A DNA stretch of 64,000 nucleotides, from assembly GCF_040954835.1 (NCBI RefSeq), contig NC_090703.1, positions 23,077,444 through 23,141,443 of the forward strand, given 5' to 3'. Each line of letters opens with the position of its first letter. Positions within the stretch are counted from its first letter, which is position 1. Of the stretch, positions 1 to 33,616 are shown piece after piece. Source of the stretch: Lepisosteus oculatus. Taxonomy: Eukaryota > Chordata > Actinopteri > Semionotiformes > Lepisosteidae. The translations under genes and the position numbers were made by a program. The notes beneath the pieces were generated by a model. That model did not search any database and was not told where the DNA came from. It worked only from the letters and a program-made list of their open reading frames with translations.

Positions 1-2737
1 TGTTTCTCTGCCCACTGACACTCAAACCTCTATAGTATTTATACTTTATAATTAAATGTGCTTCTGTTTGTGGCGTTTGTGCGCAAGTAGTGACTGGAAC
101 ATCATCAAATCCACTCAATGAGGTGTTTTTACTGTGAAGAATTCACCTGTGGTAGACCCAGGGAACATCACTAAGGCTTATTTGAAAAGATGTTCCAAAG
201 GGTATTGAGATTGTTCACTAAATGAAAATTCTCCACACCACACTCTACCTAGCAGCCAAAGACTGAAATTCTTGGTAACTCTGACCCATATAGACCGACT
301 GCCCGAGCACGGACCTAAACCCTCTGCCTCTAGTTCCTCCTGATGGACAGGTGCAAAACTCAATTTCTGACTCTGGCAGAGTCAGAGTTTTTAACCTCAC
401 ACAAAATGGCAGAGATAAATAGAATTAGAATTAGAATACATTCGAAACTGAGTGTGACTTAATTAACACTCATGTTTCATCAGCAGGGAAAAAACTGTTT
501 TGCCATGGATTGATGATAAGTGCAGTCTGCGGTATAAGATGCCAAACTGTTATATTACAGATTCAGAAGATAATAGCTACTTCATATTGAAGGATGTGGC
601 TATATTAATAGCACAGTGACCTGGACCCACATATCCACACCAGTAGTAAAATGAGCCAAGCAATCCCTCATTACTATGGGGGCTCTTGTATCCCAAGCAA
701 TTATTTAACAGGCAACTTATCAACCTCTTGGTCCTTTTGTCTCCTGAGGATACTTTTTCCAGGAAAATGAGAAATTTGCCCACTGAGTCCCTTCTCTTTT
801 GATCAGTGATATAGAAAAAACAAAAAGAATTCTTGGAGTTGTTTTTAGTTGTCAACATGAGTCATGTTCATACATGGTATGGACAGAACTGAAATACACG
901 GTGAGAGCAGAGGTAAAGTAAACAGTTTGGTCAGCCCTGTGCACACAAGCTGGAGGCATTAGTGCAGCAGGATGGACAGGGGTTGTTTTTTTTTGCCATT
1001 TACATGCTCCATTCAGCCCTTATAGGTTGCAATTTTTCACTTATTTCTTATTTTTCATTTAACTCCATGATATACCAGTAAAACCTTTGGGACAGCTTCC
1101 CTATGGGATAAGTCTAAACATGACTGCATTTGGTCCAGTAGAAAAAAATCACTGGTTTCCATAGGGACACCTCATGTAGGAATATATCTTCATATTGTCA
1201 TGGTGTGACTGTAATCAGGTTATTCTTCTTTTTAAATTTCTTTCAAACCCAGAGCACTGAGAGCTGTGTTTTTCTTGTAGCTTTGAAATGAGTAGAGCTG
1301 GATGTTTACTTTCCCAGTTTATCTGGAACAATAAATCTTATTAAAAGGGTTAGGAGTTACCAAACCACCTCTCCCAGTAGCTTCTGAATATGAGCAGAGA
1401 CAAGTTCTCTTCAGAATAGCTCTGTGACATTAATAAGGTTCCCCCGTGGAGGAATTTCTCCCTTTTAAAGCATAAAATCGATGCCTTAATGATGATCGTC
1501 CTTGGCCCTGAGCCACAAGGACAGAGGCTGAGGCAGGCAGGAAAGCGCCCAGATATAGCGAGACTCTGAAACATACCTGACAGCACTGCCACATGGGGGA
1601 AGGCGGAGGGGGGCTTCATTTCTCTCTTCTAACAAAGAAAATAAATTCCAAACAGCAGTAGAAGTAAAATACAATTGAATTGTGCTCTGAAGGCTTGTTC
1701 TACCTTTTTATATGACCATGCACGTTCATACTTTACATCTTAAAATAGGAAACACACAAGGCAGTACTGATGGGACAACAGTCACCTGCAGTTACAGACC
1801 TTTAAGGCACAGAGGTATTATTTTAATCTAATTAAGTATGCAAATGTGTATATATTCAGCATATATAGGCAGTTAAAAAGATTGTTACAGAAATGTTAAC
1901 AAAGAATTTGAGATACTATGAAGGTGACTATTTCAAACGATGGATGTTATGTCAATAAGATCAGACAATGTTTAATGGAGCTACTGTATATGTCTAATTG
2001 AGTGAGGTTGTCTTTTTTTACTATTGTGAGAAAGATGAAAAGGAGGACTTGGGAAAGGCTCAACAATGAGGGATCAATGGATGGGGGTTCATCAATTAAG
2101 CAAACAACTGAAGGTACTGGGTTATCACAGCCCAGGACGACAGATTGCTTGTCTAGATATGTCTAGCTGAGATATTGGTAAGCAATAACAGGAGGCATGA
2201 ATGTCATCATTGAGTAAATTATTAGCACAGTATTGACAAGTATTAAATTCTCTTAGACCCAAAGAGAACTGTCTTTTATCTGTGATACTTTGTAATGAGA
2301 GTAATGAACTCTGTGTTCAGAGTTCTGAGATCTAAGGGTAATGAACTCTGTGTAATAAATATATGATTAGGTTGGGGTTTAGTATTGTGAGTAGAATAGT
2401 CATATATAAACTAACACATTTCCTAACAATTGAATTTGGTTAGAAATTAAATCCCCTGCCTATTTACCTTTTGGGACATACATCTCTTCATGTAGGGAGG
2501 AAAGTAACTTATAAAATTGAGTATGGCGTTCCTGTCTCCTGAGATTTTCCCCATCCAGAGGAGATATGAAAAAAGTAAAGACTGAGTTATGATAAATGTG
2601 TTTAAGACCCTCCCTATTTGTGGGTACTGAAAAATACACTTCCTGGGAGAGAACATTTGTCTTGTACTTTTAGAAATGTGTTTTAAATAGGGGACTCCTT
2701 CTGTCTCCAGGACTCAAATCTGAAGGTTTTACTAACC
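1..2737. other. Intergenic, no gene seen
   Basis: AT-rich DNA with no exon-like stretch that I recognise on either strand. Open frames are short and have no family resemblance. A 15-bp direct repeat (TAATGAACTCTGTGT) occurs twice between about 2306 and 2354, with a small palindrome between the copies. Confidence 0.6.
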
Positions 2738-2811
2738 TCATTACCTGTAAAGCACTTTGAGTGGACTGTCCAGAAAAGCACTATATAAATGTAAGCAATT
2801 ATTATTATATA
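2738..2811 (+). repeat. 3' tail fragment of 5S-derived SINE
   Basis: The stretch reads ATTACCTGTAAAGC, then CTTTGAGTGG, TGTCCAGAAAAGC, CTATATAAATGTAAG and an ATT-rich end. The same tail closes the full-length SINE at 54640-55097. Only the tail is present, consistent with 5' truncation during retrotransposition. Confidence 0.8.
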
Positions 2812-4624
2812 ATTTAGCCTTGGCAGTAAATTCATTCTGCCTGCTGCAATATCACCCCTCAGACATAGAGGTAGACAATGTCACCTCTTAAGATCTTCAG
2901 TGATGGATCTCAGAATGTGTCCACCATTAAAATGGTGTACTGTAACTCATTAAACATAGAGGTTTTTGGAATTCCTGAGTATCTAAAACAACCTGAAAAC
3001 CATTTCCGTAGGAGGCCCATGGCTGTAGCATCTCAATCACTTTGTGAAATGCCAGGACTTCTGAACTGGACCAGTTCAATCTGAACATTAATCAAGGACC
3101 ATGAACAGTGATGTATTTACTTATTGGAAGCACACTAAGGTATAATCTGCATTATACAGTACATTTTATGTCATATTGTTCCCATATTTTATTGTATTAT
3201 TTTGACAAATAGCAGCAGTCAAGTTCAAGAAAGATGAAAAAGGGAAAATAATGATGAGGATATTAGGCAGCATTCTCTCATACATTTGTTTATTTTCACC
3301 CACAAAATTAAAACAAGAATAAACAAGATTATAAACATTTTCACATCACGCCATCAAGTGATCTTTGCAATGGAGATAAACTGGTCAATAGCAGTAGGTA
3401 ATAGTTTAAGAGAAGAAATCTGTTTTTGCAGGTTATCTCTTCTACCTACAATGACGGCTGATTATGGAATTATTTTCACAGAAAAGAGCCCCTGTGGTGA
3501 TCTGAAACATTCTTTCTTCACTCGGTTGGTTTTCTGTATTGTGCAGCTTGACAGAAACATAACATATTTTGGCCAAAGTATTTAACCCAGCACTATCTTA
3601 AAACAACTTTAAATCAAAGCTATGAGATAAAACTGTCTCAGTTCAAGAGAAAAGGGGAGTATGTAGAGCTGAACAGCAGGTGGTCTTCAGTTCTGAATTA
3701 ATTTGTGAAGGCACATCTGTGGGAGGACATTTTTAGAACATGTACCAGCACCACATTTGAATACAGGCACTACGGCTCTCCTTTACTGCACTTTTATAAT
3801 TCATTGGCTCATTTATTTACTATATATGTTAGAAATACAGTACTGAAACATTCATGTACCTCAATGACATCCAGAGGAAAGCCTATGAAAAGTGGATAAG
3901 TAACTGTATCCTTTTGCTACTTACAGGGAACTAACAATTCCCAGGATGTCACACAGAAATAGACAAACATGCGAGCCGCTGTCTGGTTCAACTAACCAGA
4001 GAGTGAGCACAGACTGAGTGAATCCTTTTTCCTGGTGTTTAGCTGGTGGTGTTCTCCAAACCAGCGCCTCGCCATCAAGTCAGGGGGAGTCATTTCCCAT
4101 TAGAGTCTGCTCAGTGGTGAACGGGGGTTGAACCTGGCATCTGCACTCCACCGACACAGCCCTGCAGGTCTATTCTTAGAACAGTGGGCAGAGCTTTAGC
4201 ATTTCAAAGGGTCTCAGCACTGTGAAGTGACACTGCAAAGCTCCACCATCAAGGCTTGTTTGTGTCTCTAGTATGTCGACAAGAAGTGACAGCGGCTGCC
4301 CATTTAGACAGACAGAGAGCTGTGTTTCCTGTTTGTTTCTAATCAGTCTTTTCTGCTAGACTAGATGTTACCTCTAAAATATGCCTAGGATCAATCCTAA
4401 GCATTGAACGCTGTTCTTATTTTTTAAAGAACATGTGCAAGACCCCATGTGAACATTACCATATGAAATGTATTCCTGGAATCCCTTGTGTACACTTTGC
4501 TCAGGGGACACTATAGGCCCCCTTTTTACACTTTAACATTTAGGAAGTGTCTTGCTTTTGGAGAGTGGTTCTTCTTCCAGGCTCATTATTTAAGAAGACC
4601 CCATATTCCTAGCTCTCCAGTGTT
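2812..4624. other. Intergenic, no gene seen
   Basis: No exon, RNA gene or recognisable repeat was found. A short open frame at 3286-3585 has no splice or family support. Confidence 0.5.
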
Positions 4625-4830
4625 TTCAAGTGGGTTTTTTCCCACAGTCCAAAGACACACAGGTAGATTAATTGGCTTCTCGGAAAATTGTCCCTGTGAA
4701 CGTGTGTGTTTTTGTGTGTGTGTGTCCAGTGCAGGGTGTATCCCATCTTGTCCCTGTTGCCTTCTGGGATTGGCTACTACTCCCCCATGACCCTGTATTT
4801 GATTAAGCAGTAGGAAAATGGATGAGTAGA
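4625..4830 (+). repeat. tRNA-derived SINE, 5'-truncated
   Basis: It contains the modules CCCACAGTCCAAAGAC, GGTAGATTAATTGGCTTCT and a terminal AAAATGGATGAGTAGAT. These match the body and 3' end of the full-length copy at 37023-37330. The tRNA-like head is absent. Confidence 0.75.
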
Positions 4831-6016
4831 TATTCCTCTCTCACCTCTGGTGCTCTCGTCAATCAATGACTCCAGTCTTGGTCTTTCACAGGCTGGAGAA
4901 AAGGGACTGATTGGCTGATCTCACCACAGCTGAAACGCTGGATACTTCTGCAGTCCCTTCCCTAAAATCAGATCGTGGCCTTCATTTTCATACAGTGCTC
5001 TCTACTGTTTAGATGCAGGGTGTGGGGTAGGTATCCCACGGGGTGCTGCTGACAAGTGTCAGGTCTTCATGGTGTTGTATGTTTTCCTTTTACAGTATAT
5101 ATGATTTATCATCTGTGCATAGCCACCAGCATTGTGTGTGCTGATCAGTTATACTAATTTGTTCTAAAGAGTTATTGCTAATTGGATTTTATATACAATG
5201 TGTTTTTATAAAAAAAATATTACCTTTATAATTGTATTAACAAGAGAATAGAATCAGTAGTGAAATAAACACTGTTTATAAATATTTAAATACATATTTA
5301 AAGTTATATACATTATGCATTTTCTGTAATTATTATTTCTCAGCTAGGGAATTAAGCAACAGCACTCAAATTAGAAAAGGTATAATACTTGATTTAATTT
5401 AATTCTGTCGAAGGGCAATCTTAAAACTTAATAATGAAAGGGAACCTATTTTTTATTATACTGAAGCTACACAGACAATATCACACTTCTAACCAGTCAC
5501 TCAGCATGCATTTTTATCCAAAACGTTTTAGGAAGACTTTCAAAGTCATTTAAAACGAGAGTTCAGTTTTGCGTGTCATCCCAGATAAGGAGCAAAAGAA
5601 GGTTAAAAACACAAGGTAATAAATAAAAAATGTGGTCCGTGTAGTTCATGTGTTTATTGCAGTGGAATGGGTTCAATTGTATAATAGTTGATGATACCAA
5701 TCCATTTTGGCCGAATACCTTGTTCGAATAATGGGACCACTTTGCTCCATGTGCATAGAATACTTTAACATTTGTTAATTTTGATCACCGATTTTGTTTT
5801 TTTGTGGCAAAGTGTGGGTAGACCAGTAAGTGGAGTTCTTCCCTTCACACCAGAGTTTCCAAACCAATACTCCAGTCTGGTGAGTAGGTGGCATTGTCTT
5901 TGAGCTAAGATTTGAGATCCTGCCTCATGAAAGTTCCCTCTTAAGTAATCTGGTGAAATACTGTAATTTCTTGCTATTCTAACTGTTCTGCTGTAATAGT
6001 GGATAAAAATACTACA
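4831..6016. other. AT-rich intergenic stretch, nothing recognised
   Basis: Very AT-rich from about 5090 to 5480. No supported exon or mobile element was seen. Confidence 0.5.
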
Positions 6017-6051
6017 TCATTATTATTATTATTATTATTATGATTATTATG

Positions 6052-6115
<64 letters not shown>
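6017..6115 (+). repeat. (ATT)n microsatellite
   Basis: About 100 bases of nearly pure ATT triplets, interrupted by two TGATTATTAT units near 6041-6056. No SINE body adjoins it, although several SINEs in the window end in the same triplet. Confidence 0.95.
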
Positions 6116-7060
6116 TCAGGGTATCAGGTAACTGAACCATTAGTTGGCATATGTACTCTGCTGTGCTCTCTTATTTATAAATATTTTTTAGGAGCTGTGT
6201 GACTTACCCTGTGGAATAAAATCCTGCACATTGTTCACAGATCCAGCGTCAAACAGACGTGTAGGAAACATGTAAAGGCAAGGATATATAAGAAGGATTC
6301 ATTCTCACTGTGCACCAAGAATGCTGTGAAGCTGAATTGCATAGACTTCAGATGTAACTTAAGACAGAGGTTTGTGACAATTCACAGATTGGAGTCAGAT
6401 GGAAGTCATTCTCTTTAATAACAGGGCTTAAAATCAAAGCCTATACACAATTTAGGGAAGCTGCATTAACTTAGTCAATTTTGCCCAGTTGTACTTTCTG
6501 CTGTAGGTGTGCTGACATTAGATCCTCCACTTGATAATACAGTACGTGATATCAGTTTGACCCATTTTGACCCAGTTTGACCCATTTGGTCCAGTCTTCT
6601 TCTGGGTTGATAATAATGTCAGCTGCCTTGCCTGTTTCTCTTTGACATACAGTAATTGAAAGATAAAGCCCTGCTGTGTAAATGGGTCTCTAGGTTAGCA
6701 TGGCAAAGGAGAATTTGTTCTGAATCGCTGTACCAGGTAACAAAAAAGGCTCTCTTGACATTTCTCCAGCTTGCCTGGGACATGCTAAGGGGTACCTTGA
6801 CAGTCCACTGCAGCCCTTGATTCTGTAGGAACATCAGATAATTTATACAAGATCAGGCATAGCTCTCAAAAGGTGTGCTGTCTCTGATCAGTAGGATTTA
6901 GAGACTATTAAAGTGTCATTGAGTTTTATTGCAAACACAAAAGGTGGTGAATTGTCACAAAACCTTTGCTTCGACATCATGTCCCACAGGTGGAACTACA
7001 GCAGGCACATTGAACACAACACAACTGCTCAGTGAATGGTATAGAATTGAAGCGCCTTTT
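6116..7060. other. Intergenic, short 11-mer tandem repeat
   Basis: No gene was recognised. Three imperfect copies of TTTGACCCA with two-base linkers lie at about 6555-6590. Confidence 0.5.
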
Positions 7061-8773
7061 AAAAATCTCTAGAAGACGGCAACACGTGTCGACGCGTACA
7101 ATCGCAGTCGCACGCACATCAAAGCACGCTGCATATGCAAAGGAAAACTTGTAAGACGGATAGTGACAGCTGACATGACGCAAATGTCTTTGAAGACCTG
7201 AAGACGATTTCTCTTTGAGGAGACTGTGCAGCTCACACTCGTTCCCCACCCCCATCACTGTCTCTCTCTTCCCCTCCCTCTCTCTCTCAGTCGTGGGCAG
7301 CGGGGAACGCTAGCCCGTGATGATGTAATCAGATCTCTCGGCACATTCTCATTCAGCTCTCGTCTGCGGAGAAGCTGGCAGGGAGCGCGATATAGGACTC
7401 TGGTTCGGGTGATGTCATCCGCCTTTCCCTGGGAAGAGTTTCAGAGACTATCCGAGACAGGGGAAGCTGGACTCCGCTTCCGCGGGGTGTTGTTGTGGGG
7501 TGAGGAGGCAAAACGGGAAGGAACGAGGGGCATAAGAGGACGGTTGTTCAGCTGAACCATACACTCATACCTCTGGATGCTTAGCCGAAGACATTAAATT
7601 GCACCATGAGCTAGCTGGCCTCTGTGTTATTTTCGTAATAACAGAGGACAACGAGCCGTTAAACATTACTGGCGAGAATATCTGGGTATTATTATAACAA
7701 AAACAGTGTAATAAGATTATATGTACTACAAGAAGATTCATTAATCATTAATTGTACCGTTACAAGGAGCACTTATGCATCGCATTGTTCATGTTTTCTT
7801 CGGCTCGTAAAATTCCGAAATTCAGCACCTTGGACAGGTTCCGGCTTAGCTATGCGTTATTTATCGACCTTTTCCTAATAGTCAACATCATAGCATAGCC
7901 TGCTTGTTTTCTCCTTAAGTATTTCCGCGATTGGTGTTGTAGCGTTTTCCTGAAGCAACAAATCTCATCACAGCTAATCTGCGATACAGTATACTGGACG
8001 CAGCGCCTAGCGGAACCAACAACACCAGCCACAACCGAAAGGTTTTTTAAAATTATTATTGTAGATACACCCCCTACCACCACCCGCAAGACTGTGGTAG
8101 ACTAGAAAATGAGGCAAGTGCAATGGAGAAAAGACATACGTGCCTCTCTTCAGTATATTAATTTCAGTTAATATGTATTAAATAGAAAGTATATATTTTA
8201 AATATTGATTTTATAACATATCATTTCACCATTCTGGAGGACGGGTTTATATCGGTCAGTAGTTGCTGCTTTCCAACTCTCAAGATTTATCTACACCGAA
8301 AGGTTTTTGACGTCCAGCTATCTTTTTGAAACAGATCTACCTCTGGATATTTTTTTTCGCAAATTCTTGTTTGTTTTATACATGTCTACGCGTTCTGATG
8401 CTCGCGAAGCTGGAATGAAAGCGGATGGGAAGTTTTTTTCCCCTTGTTTTGCGCGTGTGCTTTTTTTTTTCTTCGCGAACAAGGCGCACATTGAGGGATG
8501 GTATCAAGTTGTAAACGACCCCAAATGGTCTCCTCACTAACGGAATAATTCCACCGTCTCTCTCCTCTTCTGTGCTGCATGAAACCTGCGAAGAAGAAGC
8601 AAAGCCGAACCGAAATCAGTTTTCTATGTTTGTTCGTCACGGGCTTCAAAAACAGTCCCCCTCTCCGACCCTGGCTGGAGCGCAGGGGGTCGAGGTGCTA
8701 CTACGCGGAAAGCAATAACGCAGTAGCTGGAAGGGACTGGAATACTGACTTCCCTGCTGTGAGGACTAAGACC
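7061..8773 (+). promoter_or_regulatory. CpG-rich promoter region and 5' UTR of desi2
   Basis: CpG frequency and GC content rise sharply here compared with flanking DNA, most strongly at 7280-7560 and 8560-8770. CRE/AP-1-like sites TGATGTAATC and TGATGTCATC occur near 7320 and 7411. The desi2 start codon follows at 8774, so this is the likely promoter and untranslated first-exon region. No TATA box is obvious and the exact transcription start cannot be read. A CT-rich run ending in CAG at about 7266-7290 resembles a 3' splice site, so an upstream noncoding exon is possible. Confidence 0.6.
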
Positions 8774-30391
<21,618 letters not shown>

Positions 30392-33260
30392 GCCGGGGGT
30401 GGGGGGAGGCCGTGCCAGGAATCCGCTGAACCGCGCACCCCTGAGTGAGTGGCACAGCCATGAGGCCTAGGAACCTCACATGAGGGCCAGAGGGATCTCT
30501 CCCAGCTCACCCAGGGACTTTCTCTCCAATCCTTTGACTTGGCTCAAGAGACTTTTTGCCTCAGCTGGGGGAGACACGAAGAACAAACTGAATCGTCTCC
30601 AGTCTGGGAATTTGAACCTGGGAATAGTTCTAACCTCAGCCGGCCTCTGCTTCCCCGCTGAAAATTTTAGTGTAGTCTATCCCCGTGTAGTGGCGATAGC
30701 AGGGGCCGGTTCTTTTATCCAGTTATGTTTTAACAAGTATTGAATTGGGACTTTGCGTTTTGAAATCCTCAAGTAGTGATTTATTCAGGTTTTTTCCTTG
30801 CCTTAAGGGCACAAAAAGGGAGAACTGAGAAGTAGATCTGGCACTTTTATTTTTCCAAAATGCAAATGCTTAACAGAGACATTGCAATTTTAGAAAACTT
30901 TCAAAACCGTGCCAAGTATAAAGATTGTCCTATGCTGAGAAAAATAGGAATGAAAATCCATGAATGAAATGCCTGCATCTCTTTTATGTTCCAACATATA
31001 TTCTGTTTTCCTTTTTTGAAAATGTCCCATATGGTTTATAATATTTTTTTAATCGTTATGGAATGTCCCACTTCCACATTTCCATGCCCATACATGAACA
31101 AATATAACTATAACTAGATTTGTGTTATCTGATCTTACCAGGCCTTACATGTGCTCTGGTGAACAGAACTCCAGGGTGAGTGGATCGGCTGTTGCGAGCA
31201 TTTGTGATTTCCCGTTAGTCTGGAGCTCAGTGCTCTGAGGCTGGAAAGCATGCTGGTGCATGGCTCTTCTGACTCACCACCAAACATGCAACTTGTTTTC
31301 CCCCAGGGGCTTTTCTTTACAGGGTTGTGAAGAATGAATGGCATTGATAAAAAATAATCTGTATTTAAATCGGTTTACATACAGCGTAGATATATACTGT
31401 GGTGGAAAAGGTGGCAGTGAAATTGATCCAGCGGACAGCGTTCAAGTTGATCAAGATCGCAAGGGTGTCCATGCATCATTTGTAACCCTGAAACTCATCC
31501 AAATGCTGAGACAGAGGCTGAGCTGAAAAGCCGAAAGCATTTCATTAACATGTAAAACATTCCTTCCATTTTGGTTTATATAGATTTTGGAAATCTTGCC
31601 ATGAACATGTTATGCCATGTGCCCATGTGTAGCAGGAATGGGCACATGATACAAGGTCTTCTGGTCTTCTGATACAAGGTGTAGTTCCCTATCATGTTTT
31701 TTCCATTCTAGGTCAAAGAGTACCTAGTGTTTATATTTTAAGATAAGTCTTTTGTTTTTCAATGAATGCTGCTAAAAATGATTGACATGCTAACATTTAA
31801 CAGGGCATTTTACAGACCCCTCTTATATACCTCTGCAGTATTTTGCTTCCTTTTAAAGCATGTGTGATGGGAGCAGTCTTCCTTCATATACGATGGCGAC
31901 TCATGCCATCCTAATTGGACACTGCAGTGTGGATGTGTGACTCCTTATAATGCAGAAAGTCCATTGCAGAGATTGATCTTGGTGACACTTCATCTGTCAT
32001 GAGGGGAGGAACAAAGTATCATGGATCTGGCAGTATTTTTTTTTTCTGTTTTGATCAGAACATAATGTTCTCTTCAGACATGTGAAAGGCAGTTCCATTA
32101 CAAAGCCAATACTGAGCAGGGATCTCAAGGAAGTTAGTTCAACGAGTCCATTCTACAGGTTAGAAACAGATTGTGCTTTGGAAGAAGCAAACGTCCTTTA
32201 AAATAAGAATTTAATCAGCTTGAAAGTGAAAAACGTGCCAGGTGTTCCCTTTTCTAGATGAAAGCAGCTCATAGGCTTTCCTCTTTAGAAAGGTTGCAAA
32301 ATTTCCTGGGGTATTTGGCTTAGGTCACATCATGAAAATGGTGAATAGTGACAGCATTAAACCTGCCAAAAATGGTTTCCACAGAGACTCAGGAAACTCA
32401 ATATCAAACCAGAAAATAAGTATGTTCTTTCAAGAATGTTTTATTTGAGGACCCTGGGTTCCTTATCAGAGGGAACGTTCAAGGGTTTAAGACTCCTTCC
32501 TTTGCAGGCAGTGCTGTTGTCTCCTTGAGTCAGCTACTAGACCCTGATTTAACAGGTCCAGCTAGGTATATAAATGGGTGCCACAAACACTAAAGTGGAA
32601 CCCTTAGAATGTTTAGTGTCCCATCCTTTCAATTCACAAAATACTAAAGTTAAGACCAGCTCTAGGGAGTGATTTGATTTATGAGGAACTTATTTTAGTT
32701 TACCATTAAACTCAGGTTTGATTTGTTTCACACATACCCCTAAATATTTTCATGTTGGTGAGCTTCTTTAAGATTGGTTAAGAAAAGCAATTTTCTGTTA
32801 ACACTTGAGAATTTACTATTTCAGTTAATCTTTATCTTTTTACCACAATAATAAAAATCCAGCCCAAATAATTTGATTTATAGCTTCACATACATTCGTT
32901 GTCTATGTTTTCTCACAATTTTTTTAACTCGTGTGGTTCTTTTTGCAAGAAAACATTGATACCAGATAAACAGGAAGATTTTTTTTAGTTTGTTTGATTT
33001 CTTAAATGTGATTTATAATAAACAACAAGTTTTGTACACACATTTAATTTTCATTTTCTGAGAGTTACCTGACATAATTCTTTACTGAATAACTGTACAG
33101 ATCCACACTCTAAAAATGTCTATATACAGTGTTCGCAAGACTGGAATGTTGGCAAATTCTTTCTAAAACTGTACTGGAGTATAAAATCAATTTTTACAAT
33201 TGTTAACCTTTTCTCAAAACAAAAGGAACAGGACGAATTTCAGAAAGCTTGCATAATAAA
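30392..33260 (+). promoter_or_regulatory. Probable long 3' UTR of desi2 with poly(A) signals
   Basis: No AATAAA occurs in the first ~2.4 kb after the stop. Canonical hexamers then cluster at 32850, 33017 and 33255. ATTAAA variants lie near 32355 and 32705. Vertebrate DESI2 transcripts have long 3' UTRs, so this spacing is plausible. The actual cleavage site cannot be read from sequence. No coding feature is seen here. Confidence 0.4.
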
Positions 33261-33563
33261 AATCTAAGAAATGCGTTAATGATTCTCTTATGCCCTGTTA
33301 TACCTTTACAACAAGACTGGTTTGTATATGCAGTTATAAAACATGGTCTCCAACATACAGTATGTTTGTATCTTGATTAAAAAATAGTCAGATTTGGTGC
33401 TTAAATTCTAGAGCATCTGTTGAATGTTACTGCTAAAGTGTATTTTTACCTTTCCATACTCCAGTACACAGTTTAAATGCCAAAATTGTGGCTTTGCTTA
33501 GGATGACAACTGTAGCTGGCTGCCTGTCTGTAACAGCTGCTATGAGGAATGACTTCCAAAGGT

Positions 33564-33616
33564 GTTTTTGCCATTTTATTAAAAAGGAGCTTCCTTTTTA
33601 ATAAAATGGCAAAAAC
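33564..33616. repeat. Perfect 25-bp inverted repeat, 3-nt loop
   Basis: The arms 33564-33588 and 33592-33616 are exact reverse complements around GCT. The left arm starts GTTTTTGCCATTTTATT. The structure lies just past the last desi2 poly(A) candidates. Confidence 0.95.

Noticed and set aside
7226..7555. 109-codon open frame upstream of desi2
   Set aside because: It lies in CpG-rich promoter DNA that lacks stops by composition, and has a low-complexity Leu/Pro/Ser start and no family resemblance.
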